Position numbers and translations under genes: made by a program
Notes under the pieces: model-generated
The model's input: the letters and a program-made list of their open reading frames with translations, nothing else
What the model was told of the DNA's origin: nothing
Database searches by the model: none
NCBI GenBank assembly: GCA_966211305.1
Contig: CBIHPC010000001.1
Location: forward strand, 51,525 to 115,524
DNA length: 64,000 bases
Reading direction: 5' to 3'
Source of the DNA: Niastella sp966211305
GTDB lineage: Bacteria > Bacteroidota > Bacteroidia > Chitinophagales > Chitinophagaceae
Shown here: positions 35,701 to 42,831 of the stretch, piece after piece
Layout: each line of letters opens with the position of its first letter
Position numbering within the stretch: position 1 is the stretch's first letter

Positions 35701-37962
35701 ATGAAGTGGAAGATCACGCTAATTTTTCTCTTTTGCCTGAATATAGTACGCTCCCAGCCCAACCTGGTGAAATATGTTAACACATTGCAGGGTACCAATA
35801 GCAGTTTTGAACTTACCCGCGGCAATACCTATCCCACAACAGCCCTGCCGTTCGGTATGCATACCTGGACGGCCCAAACGGGTAAAAACGGAGATGGCTG
35901 GAAATACCAGTATAAGAAAAACACCATCCGTGGTTTTCAACAGGCGCACCAGTGTAGTTCCTGGACGAATGACTATGCTGTATTTTCTTTTATGCCTGTT
36001 ACCGGCAACCTGGTGGTGAATGAAGATGCCCGTGCAACATCTTTCAAACATGATAATGAAAAGGCGGGCCCTGATTATTACCGCGTACAACTCGATAATG
36101 GAATTATCACCGAAATAACGCCGGTGGAGCGGGGCGCGCATCTGCGCTTTACATTTCCCAGAAAACAGAACAGTTATCTTGTACTGGATGGCTATACGAA
36201 AATGAGCATGGTAAAAATTATTCCTGCAGAGCGGAAGATCATTGGTTATGTGAACAACGGCCATTACCGCACAGATAATTTCAGGAATTATTTTGTAGCG
36301 GTTTTCGATAAACCATTTACAGCCTGGGGTACCTGGGAAAACCGCAAGAACACGATGCAACCCGATACATTAACCGCTGAAGGAGAAGGGAAGGGCGCTT
36401 ACATTCAATTCAAAGCAGGCGAAACCGTACAGGTAAAAGTGGCTTCTTCATATATAAGTACAGAACAGGCGGAACTGAATTTGCAAAGGGAACTGGGGTC
36501 CTGTAAAAGCTTCGACGATACAAGGAAAGCCGCTACCGGCACCTGGAACAAATATTTGTCGAAGATCGTGGTGGAAGGCGATTCGGAAGCAGACAAAGCA
36601 ACTTTTTATTCCTGTTTTTTCAGGGCCAGTTTGTTCTCACGGCAATTCTTCGAATACGATAAAGACGGAAAGCCGTATTACTTCAGTCCGTACGACGGTA
36701 AAATACATTACGGCTACCTGTATACCGATACCGGTTTCTGGGATACCTTCCGGGCACAGTTCCCTTTGAATACCATACTGCACCCAACCATGCATGGGCG
36801 TTATATGCAGGCTTTGCTCGATGCGTATGATCAATGCGGATGGCTGCCGGCCTGGTCGTTTCCCGGCGAAGGCGGCAGCATGATCGGCAACCATGCCATC
36901 TCGCTGTTGACCGATGCGTGGGTGAAGGGTATTCGCACTTTCGATGCGAAAAAAGCATTATATGCTTATTTACACGAAGCAACGAACAAAGGCCCCTGGG
37001 GCCCCGCGAACGGGCGGCATGGGTGGAAAGAATATTTCCAGTTAGGTTATGTTCCTTATCCCGAATATGGCGAGGCAACCGCCAAAACACTCGAATATGC
37101 CTACGACGATTTTTGCGGTTACCAACTGGCAAAGGAAGTGAATGCTCCTTTTTATAAAGATATTTTCGGCCGCCAGGTGTACAACTACCGCAATGTGTTC
37201 GATAGCAGTACCGGTTTTATGCGCGGCCGCAACAGCAAAGGTGAGTGGCTGCCAAAATTCGATGCTACCGAATGGGGCGGGCCTTATACTGAAGGTTGCG
37301 CCTGGCACTGGCTGTGGTCGGTGTTTCATGATGTGGAGGGGTTGATGGGGCTGGTGGGTGGCGATGAAAAATTTGTTGCCAAACTCGACAGCGTTTTCAC
37401 CATGCCCAATACATTCAAAGTAGGCACTTATGGTTATGCCATTCATGAAATGACCGAAATGGCGATGGCCAATATGGGACAGTATGCACACGGTAACCAG
37501 CCCATACAACACATGGTATACCTGTATAATTATGCAGGCGCTCCCTGGAAAGCGCAGTATCATGCCCGCGAAATAATGAAAAAGCTGTACAATGCAACGG
37601 AGAACGGCTACCCGGGTGATGAAGACCAGGGACAAACCTCATCGTGGTATGTATTGAGTGCGCTGGGTTTTTATAGTGTATGCCCCGGTACCGATGAATA
37701 CGTTATCGGCAGCCCTTTGTTTAAGAAAGTGACCATTACGCTGGAGAATGGAAAACAGTTTATTATTAAGGCAAACGGCAACAGCGACAAAAATGTATAC
37801 ATTCAAAAGGCTTCGCTTAATGGTTCGGTATATGAAAAAAATTTTATTCGTCATGGCGATATAGTAAATGGCGGGTTACTGGAATTCAATATGGGCGACC
37901 AGCCGCAAACCGGCAGGGGAACAACTCCCGCCGACCGGCCTTTTTCGTTGTCGGCGAAGTAG
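35701..37962 (+). CDS. GH92-family exo-alpha-mannosidase (alpha-1,2-type motif present)
   Basis: 753 aa with a signal peptide (MKWKITLIFLFCLNIVRSQ). The N-terminal beta-sandwich and catalytic barrel are typical (YVNTLQGTNSSFELTRGNTYP). By spacing against the characterised Bacteroides enzyme BT3990, as I recall it, Glu531 (YTEGCAW) matches the acid Glu533. Asp640 and Asp642 (PGDEDQGQ) match Asp642/Asp644. His582-Glu583 (AIHEMTE) match His584-Glu585, linked to alpha-1,2 specificity. GNEP, common in the family, reads GNQP here. It removes mannose from side chains, complementing the GH76 endo-mannanase encoded upstream. Confidence 0.94.
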   Translation: MKWKITLIFLFCLNIVRSQPNLVKYVNTLQGTNSSFELTRGNTYPTTALPFGMHTWTAQTGKNGDGWKYQYKKNTIRGFQQAHQCSSWTNDYAVFSFMPVTGNLVVNEDARATSFKHDNEKAGPDYYRVQLDNGIITEITPVERGAHLRFTFPRKQNSYLVLDGYTKMSMVKIIPAERKIIGYVNNGHYRTDNFRNYFVAVFDKPFTAWGTWENRKNTMQPDTLTAEGEGKGAYIQFKAGETVQVKVASSYISTEQAELNLQRELGSCKSFDDTRKAATGTWNKYLSKIVVEGDSEADKATFYSCFFRASLFSRQFFEYDKDGKPYYFSPYDGKIHYGYLYTDTGFWDTFRAQFPLNTILHPTMHGRYMQALLDAYDQCGWLPAWSFPGEGGSMIGNHAISLLTDAWVKGIRTFDAKKALYAYLHEATNKGPWGPANGRHGWKEYFQLGYVPYPEYGEATAKTLEYAYDDFCGYQLAKEVNAPFYKDIFGRQVYNYRNVFDSSTGFMRGRNSKGEWLPKFDATEWGGPYTEGCAWHWLWSVFHDVEGLMGLVGGDEKFVAKLDSVFTMPNTFKVGTYGYAIHEMTEMAMANMGQYAHGNQPIQHMVYLYNYAGAPWKAQYHAREIMKKLYNATENGYPGDEDQGQTSSWYVLSALGFYSVCPGTDEYVIGSPLFKKVTITLENGKQFIIKANGNSDKNVYIQKASLNGSVYEKNFIRHGDIVNGGLLEFNMGDQPQTGRGTTPADRPFSLSAK

Positions 37963-38051
37963 AAACGCATGGTATATTTACTATTACGCATGGTGTAATA
38001 ACGATGCGCAGAAGTGTTAGTACTCAATTTTACAGAATACATTTACTAGTG

Positions 38052-38162
38052 TGTTGGAACTCAATAGCGGGCTTTTTAATAGTGTTGCTTAGACAATAAA
38101 CAGGCATCATTTTTGGATACTTCAGTAGCAACCATTATTAAATAACCGCTATTGAGAACACT
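38052..38162. repeat. 111-bp imperfect inverted-repeat element abutting the DUF5063-like gene
   Basis: The left arm (38052-38090, GTGTTGGAACTCAATAGCGG onward) and right arm (38126-38162, complement GTGTTCTCAATAGCGG onward) align over about 35 positions with a 4-nt insertion and few mismatches. About 35 bp lies between them. It could be a MITE-like remnant or a strong hairpin. No target-site duplication is clear. The rest of the 37963-38051 stretch shows only a repeated ACGCATGGT. Confidence 0.6.
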
Positions 38163-38699
38163 TTGCCACTATCTGATAAGATATTAGTATCAAAAATTAT
38201 TGCTACAAACGAATTCACCAGCTTCATCGATGCTGCGCGAAAATATTGTTCGTTTATTGAATCTTACGAAGCGGAAACACCCCGGCATTTTATCCTTCTT
38301 TCCCAAAATCATTTGCTTTCCCTGTACAACCTGGGAAACCTGATCATGTTGACGGAAGAGAAAAGCGATAAGAAGTTTGATGTTAAGCTCGATGATCAGG
38401 AGTTTCAGAAATCATTACATTTTATTGCCGATCGTTTATGGGACTACCGTTATTACTGGTATGTGTTCGATCCTACGGTAAAGAAAAAAGATACGGGCAT
38501 CGTTTATGGCGATCTGTATGAAGATCTGGGTTCTATATATAAATACCTTAAAAATTCGCTGCTGTTATATGGCATGAAATCTTCCGATGCCAAGCAGAAT
38601 GCGGTGTGGGATTTCAAATGGAACTTTGATACACATTGGAGCGGGCATTGTGCCAATGCCATTTGCGCCATTCACTATTTTCTGCAAAAGGGCAGGTAA
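38163..38699 (+). CDS. DUF5063-like protein (about 178 aa), start codon uncertain
   Basis: A soluble protein with the DUF5063 pattern: FIDAARKYCSFIESYE, YYWYVFDPTVKKKDTGIVYGDLYEDLGSIYKYLK, and a C-terminal FKWNFDTHWSGHCANAICAIHYFL. No ATG exists before residue 60. The frame begins after a TAA at 38139, and the best start is TTG at 38163, directly at the edge of the inverted-repeat element. The element may have replaced the native start region, although the N-terminus reads as normal. Function unknown. It does not seem to belong to either neighbouring PUL. Confidence 0.75.
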   Translation: MPLSDKILVSKIIATNEFTSFIDAARKYCSFIESYEAETPRHFILLSQNHLLSLYNLGNLIMLTEEKSDKKFDVKLDDQEFQKSLHFIADRLWDYRYYWYVFDPTVKKKDTGIVYGDLYEDLGSIYKYLKNSLLLYGMKSSDAKQNAVWDFKWNFDTHWSGHCANAICAIHYFLQKGR

Positions 38700-38700
38700 T

Positions 38701-38714
38701 CGCTGACGTCAGCG
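38701..38714. promoter_or_regulatory. 14-bp perfect palindrome CGCTGACGTCAGCG after the DUF5063-like gene
   Basis: Starts 2 nt after the stop. It could be a short stem or a protein-binding site; no T-tract follows, so I do not call it a terminator. Confidence 0.3.
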
Positions 38715-38801
38715 GCGCTGTTGATCCTCAATTCATACCAATTTTACCGATTTATTTTCAATGAAAATAGGTACTTTTTGTGTACACAAACCATCGGTTT
38801 A

Positions 38802-39051
38802 GAAACACAAACACCCCATTTGAAAACACAAACCATGCTTCCATAATTTTGAATGCCCCTTCCATAATTACGGAACATACTTCCAGAATTATGAATGCCT
38901 GGTTTGAAATTACGGAACCTGCTTCCAGCGTTTTGAACGGCCCATTCAAAATTACGGAACATGGGTCCATAATTTTGAATGCCCCATTTGTAATTACAAA
39001 CGGCTTTAAAAATTATAAACGGCCGTTTATAATTACGGAAAATGGAATTGG
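38802..39051. repeat. Alternating 21-bp tandem repeat (about 12 units, 42-bp higher-order period)
   Basis: Nine units of exactly 21 bp run from 38802 to 38990, followed by a 20-, a 19- and a final roughly 22-bp unit. Two types alternate: type A is TAATTTTGAATGCCCC plus five bases, type B is TAATTACGGAACATGCTTC plus CA. Because 21 is divisible by three, frames stay open on both strands (7/14-residue repeats such as FRNY...IQNYGSM). I regard these as by-products, not proteins. The 38700-39138 gap holds nothing else I can support. Confidence 0.88.
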
Positions 39052-39138
39052 ATCGATTTCTGCAGGCTGATTTGGAAAATAAGGGAATTGGAGCGGCGAT
39101 TACTCTATGCTCGCCGGAAGCTGTCGCACAAAGGAACC

Positions 39139-39170
39139 TTGTCAACTAGTCAACTAATCAACTAGTCAAC
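39139..39170 (-). repeat. Four octads GTTGACTA/GTTGATTA/GTTGACTA/GTTGACAA directly after the GH36 stop
   Basis: Read on the - strand, the array begins at the base after the TAA stop of the GH36 gene and ends GTTGACAAGG. Same sense orientation relative to its gene as the other octad arrays. Confidence 0.88.
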
Positions 39171-41327
39171 TTACTCTTCCGTTATTTCATACACATTACT
39201 GGTTAGCGGCAAAACTTTCCCGGGCGTAAGGTTCAGTCCCACCGTCATCAGGTAGTCGCCGGTGAATACTTTATCGTTATCGGGGTTGTTGGCCTTTGTG
39301 CCGGGGAACAGGTTGATCTCTTTAAACCGGTATTTCTTTTGCGCATCGAGGCCCTGGAGCTGAACCCGCGTAAAAATATCTTTCCGCCGCACGTTTAAAA
39401 TATAATTGAAAAGAATAGCCTTGCTTTTGTTGCCGTTTACATACATGGTTACAGCACGATTTTCTTCATAGGGTGAAATGATCCGGTACAGATCACCCTG
39501 CCATATAACGTCGTTGATGCGTTTGTAGGTTGTAACTGCGTCCTGGCTGAACTGCAGTTCCTGCGGGGTGAATTCATTTACCCGTATATCATAACCCAGT
39601 TTTCCCGCCATAGCCACATCGGTCCTGAATTTTAGCGATTGTCCTTTACCCATGCTGGTTATATGCGCAGCCATCGTATTGGCGGGAAAGAAATACGAAT
39701 ATCCCCATTGAATAAAAATGCGCTCGAGCCCGTCGGTATTGTCACTTGGCCAGAATTCGGTAAAATATTTCAGTGCGCCATAATCGGTACGGCCGCCCCC
39801 GCCAGAGCATAACATAATGGGCAGGTGCGGGTACTTAGCACGTATTCTATCCAGTACTTTATACAAACACCGGGTGTATTCGATAAACAGGTGCGATTGT
39901 TTTTCTTTCAGGTAAGCAGAATACGCATTCGTCATGCTGCGGTTGCAATCCCATTTTATAAATGCCACACCCGGATTTTTGGTAAGCAGCTCATCCACGA
40001 TCGAATAAACGAAATCCTGCACTTTGGGATTGGTAAGGTCCAGCACCAGTTGGTTGCGGGCAAGGTGCTCAGCGCGGTTGGGCAGGCGTAATATCCAGTC
40101 GGGGTGTTGTTGGTAAAGATCGCTTTTGGGGTTTACCATTTCCGGTTCCAGCCATATGCCGAATTTGATCCCGCGTTTTGTTGCTTCTGCTACCAGGCGC
40201 CCGATACCATTGGGTAGTTTGCTTTTATTTTCCTGCCAGTCGCCCAAACCTGCTTTATCACTATCTCTTGGGAATGTATTGCCGAACCAGCCGTCATCGA
40301 GCAGGAACAGGTCAACCCCCAGTTGTTTGGCGCCATCGAACAGCTCAATCAGTTTTGTTTCGTTGAAATTGAAATAAGTGGCTTCCCAGTTGTTCAATAA
40401 CGTGAGGCGCGGGCCTTTCCCATCCAGCACGGCATAATTACGCGCCCAGCGGTGCAGGTTACGGCTGGCCTGTCCTTTTCCCTGGTTGCTATAGGTAAAT
40501 ATGAATTCCGGTGTGGTAAAGAGCTCACCAGGGTTTAATGTATAATCAGAAGCGAACGGGTTAATACCCGAACGAACGCGCAGTTGGTTACGCTGATCTA
40601 TTTCAAAGGTGAACTGGAAATTGCCGGTCCACCCGAGGGTGCCGGCGATCAGTTCGCCACTGGTTTCGGTAGCCGGTTTGTCAAGCGAAAGAAAAAAAGC
40701 GGGCGTTTGATAAAAGTTGGTACGGGTACCCAGTTTACTTTCAATGTTTTTTATACCGTTGGTCAATTGCTCGTCAACCATATTCACCTCGCGCGCCCAG
40801 TCGCCATGAAACTGGGTTAACCAGTATGTATCGGCATTAAAGTGCAGCAGGGAAGAAGCGTACTGCGTTAACCGTACCGGCTTTTTTTCATGGTGCTGAA
40901 TGGTGGCGTTGCAGGTGATAACATCTTCATTAAAATAAACCCTGTATTGCAGTTTCACTTCTACCGGGTAAACGGGGTCTTTTAAAATGATGTTGGTATA
41001 GGAAACGTTTTCTTTTTGTTCAGTGGTGTGCGATGCATATTCCAGTTCAAGCGATGGATTGCCATCGGCATGAACCAACCTGATGGCCGGTTCAAACTGG
41101 TTTTCCATTCCGGCAGTGACATATACTTCGCGGCCGCCCGATAATTTTTCGATATCGGCAAGGGAGGTTAACCGCGCACCGAGGTACGACTGGTATAACC
41201 GGTGATTATTGCCAACCGTTAATACCAGGTGAGTGTTTTTTGTTTGCAATACAACAGGCGCCTGCGATTGGGACAATACAACCACGAAAATGAAATTATA
41301 GATAAACAGGAGTGAATATTTTATCAT
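39171..41327 (-). CDS. GH36-family alpha-galactosidase
   Basis: About 718 aa from the ATG at 41327 (MIKYSLLFIYNFIFVVVLSQ, a signal peptide); the frame extends 13 codons further upstream. An N-terminal beta-supersandwich leads to a (beta/alpha)8 barrel (LNNWEATYFNFNETKLIELF; LDDGWFG; GIWLEPEMVNP). The nucleophile is Asp460 in IKWDCNR, and PSDNTDGLERI (Asp529/Asp532) carries the acid/base. SGGGGRTDYG and a C-terminal beta domain complete it. It removes terminal alpha-galactose, as from raffinose-type or galactomannan side chains. It is transcribed alone, opposite to the PULs, and may support the mannan or the fucosylated-glycan cluster. Confidence 0.94.
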   Translation of the reverse strand: MIKYSLLFIYNFIFVVVLSQSQAPVVLQTKNTHLVLTVGNNHRLYQSYLGARLTSLADIEKLSGGREVYVTAGMENQFEPAIRLVHADGNPSLELEYASHTTEQKENVSYTNIILKDPVYPVEVKLQYRVYFNEDVITCNATIQHHEKKPVRLTQYASSLLHFNADTYWLTQFHGDWAREVNMVDEQLTNGIKNIESKLGTRTNFYQTPAFFLSLDKPATETSGELIAGTLGWTGNFQFTFEIDQRNQLRVRSGINPFASDYTLNPGELFTTPEFIFTYSNQGKGQASRNLHRWARNYAVLDGKGPRLTLLNNWEATYFNFNETKLIELFDGAKQLGVDLFLLDDGWFGNTFPRDSDKAGLGDWQENKSKLPNGIGRLVAEATKRGIKFGIWLEPEMVNPKSDLYQQHPDWILRLPNRAEHLARNQLVLDLTNPKVQDFVYSIVDELLTKNPGVAFIKWDCNRSMTNAYSAYLKEKQSHLFIEYTRCLYKVLDRIRAKYPHLPIMLCSGGGGRTDYGALKYFTEFWPSDNTDGLERIFIQWGYSYFFPANTMAAHITSMGKGQSLKFRTDVAMAGKLGYDIRVNEFTPQELQFSQDAVTTYKRINDVIWQGDLYRIISPYEENRAVTMYVNGNKSKAILFNYILNVRRKDIFTRVQLQGLDAQKKYRFKEINLFPGTKANNPDNDKVFTGDYLMTVGLNLTPGKVLPLTSNVYEITEE

Positions 41328-41471
41328 AATACCAATGCCTCTCGGGTTAAAAAACTGTTTATACAAAGGAAGGAAACCAGCCTCTCATGCACAGGCAGCC
41401 CGTTGCCTATTTATTCAACGATATTGGCATGGCGCTTTTGAAAATTAATCTGTTTATACAGGAGCGATTTG

Positions 41472-41479
41472 TAGATTTG
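41472..41479 (+). promoter_or_regulatory. Candidate -7 element TAGATTTG before the CYTH gene
   Basis: Matches TAnnTTTG and ends 16 nt before the ATG at 41496. No TTG at the expected -33 distance was found. Confidence 0.3.
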
Positions 41480-41495
41480 AGTTTATTGCAACAAT

Positions 41496-41963
41496 ATGGG
41501 AATAGAAATAGAACGCAAGTTTCTGGTAAAAAAAGACAAATGGGCGCAGGTGGTTAAAGCGGAAAGATCGCTTTTCCGGCAGGGCTATATTGTATCAGAC
41601 CCGCAGAAAACGATCAGGGTGCGGCTTACCGATAGCGCTGCATTTATAACGATAAAGGGACAAACCATTGGCGCTGCCAGGCTGGAATTTGAATATCCTA
41701 TCCCGGCTGCGGATGCACAGCAACTGCTTGACAATTTTTGCTATGCAGAACTCAGTAAAATAAGGTATTTCATTCCGCATGACGGCCATACCTGGGAAGT
41801 GGATGAGTTTTTAGGCAAGAACGAAGGACTGATCGTTGCTGAAATTGAGCTCGAGGCGGAGGATGAGAAATTCCCGCTTCCCGACTGGATCGATAAAGAA
41901 GTGACCAGTGAGAAGAAATACACCAATTCGAATTTATCGGTGAATCCGTTTAAGAATTGGTAG
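41496..41963 (+). CDS. CYTH-domain protein, triphosphatase-tunnel family
   Basis: 155 aa, the normal single-domain length. The N-terminal ExExK signature is IEIERKFLV (Glu4, Glu6, Lys8). Further tunnel strands carry charged residues: TIRVRLTD, AFITIKGQ, RLEFEYPIP, HTWEVDEFLG, and LIVAEIELEAEDE. Bacterial members of this kind usually hydrolyse inorganic tripolyphosphate; substrate cannot be told from sequence. It is monocistronic, convergent with the acidic-protein gene. Confidence 0.92.
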   Translation: MGIEIERKFLVKKDKWAQVVKAERSLFRQGYIVSDPQKTIRVRLTDSAAFITIKGQTIGAARLEFEYPIPAADAQQLLDNFCYAELSKIRYFIPHDGHTWEVDEFLGKNEGLIVAEIELEAEDEKFPLPDWIDKEVTSEKKYTNSNLSVNPFKNW

Positions 41964-41976
41964 TTGGGAGTTGGGA
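41963..41976. repeat. Two GTTGGGA heptads overlapping the CYTH stop
   Basis: The G of the TAG stop is the first base of the doublet; it fills the 14-bp gap between the convergent genes. Confidence 0.6.
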
Positions 41977-41977
41977 A

Positions 41978-42589
41978 TCATTTCTCCTCATCATCCCTTC
42001 TCCCCTCATTCAGTGCATCCTTATCGCCGCCGCCCAGGCTGTAGTAATCATTTTCTTCATCATCGATCTCCTTTCTGGCATCTTCATCTCCTGAGCGGGG
42101 TATATCCAGATCTTCGCCGGTACTGTCTTCATCAACTGCCGCTTCGTTCAGGGGATCACCCTCGAAATCAGTATCATCGAGGCCTTCTTTTCTAACCAGT
42201 TCATCGTCGCTCATATCCATGTCCTGATCACGATCTCCCAATAATGCCAGGTCTTCTTCCGTAACATCTGCTTCGGTGCCCATCACGATATCTACATTAT
42301 CATCTTCAGCCAACAGGTCTTTTCCATCACGAATGCCTTCCTCATCATCGGAAGAAATAGCGGTATTGCCCGGGCCTTCCGGCACATCGGCATTGGTTAT
42401 TTTTTCCTGCTCGGGTGCTTCCGGCACATCGGGCATTTGAATATACGCGTTGCCGTCTTCTTCCAGTTTATCTTTCTTTCTCTTACTGGCCGTGCCATCT
42501 TTAGGCGTTGCATTTTGTTGATCGGATTCCCCTTTATTATTAAGCTCCTCGTCGCGGAGCATTTTTTTCGACGGTTTTGTTTTTGCCAT
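41978..42589 (-). CDS. Highly acidic, probably disordered hypothetical protein (203 aa)
   Basis: From the ATG at 42589 the protein starts MAKTKPSKKMLRDEELNNKG, a lysine-rich head, then becomes dominated by Asp and Glu (SSDDEEGIRDGKDL; DNVDIVMGTEADVTEEDLALLGDRD; DEDSTGEDLDIPRSGDEDARK). There is no signal peptide, membrane span or recognised fold. The LALLGDRDQDMDMSDDEL region resembles segments of small acidic proteins found in related genomes. It could be an intrinsically disordered protein, but I assign no function. A 16-codon extension upstream exists but looks like non-coding sequence. Confidence 0.7.
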   Translation of the reverse strand: MAKTKPSKKMLRDEELNNKGESDQQNATPKDGTASKRKKDKLEEDGNAYIQMPDVPEAPEQEKITNADVPEGPGNTAISSDDEEGIRDGKDLLAEDDNVDIVMGTEADVTEEDLALLGDRDQDMDMSDDELVRKEGLDDTDFEGDPLNEAAVDEDSTGEDLDIPRSGDEDARKEIDDEENDYYSLGGGDKDALNEGRRDDEEK

Positions 42590-42677
42590 AACGGGTGGTT
42601 TTGCCAGTATGCCTGAAAAAACTATGCCCGGAGACAACCTGCGTAACTAACAGAGAAACATGCCACTTCCCATACAT

Positions 42678-42691
42678 GTTAAAATAGCTTA
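42678..42691 (+). promoter_or_regulatory. GTTAAAATAGCTTA motif upstream of the fourth susC
   Basis: Differs at one position from GTTAAAATAGTTTA at 8082-8095. It lies 140 bp before the susC ATG, further than at the other loci. Confidence 0.25.
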
Positions 42692-42831
42692 CCATATTGT
42701 CAATTGAGCAAAATATACCATACCAAATAGTTACGTACTTGCACATATTGCGTACTAAACTCTATTGTTAAAAAAGACGACTGTTATACCGAAGACTGCA
42801 AACGGTATAAGCTGTTAAAACTAGCTGCTAT

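Noticed and set aside
37495..37506. GNQP instead of GNEP in the GH92 protein as evidence of a dead enzyme
   Set aside because: The residues aligning with the catalytic acid and base of BT3990 (Glu531, Asp640, Asp642) are present, so loss of activity is not supported.
38802..39051. Possible CRISPR array
   Set aside because: Units are contiguous and alternate between two related sequences with no unique spacers, and no cas gene is visible.
38744..39145. 133-aa - strand and 96-aa + strand frames across the 21-bp repeats
   Set aside because: Both are open because 21 is a multiple of three; neither has a signal, a known domain or a start outside the repeat context. They are treated as repeat DNA.
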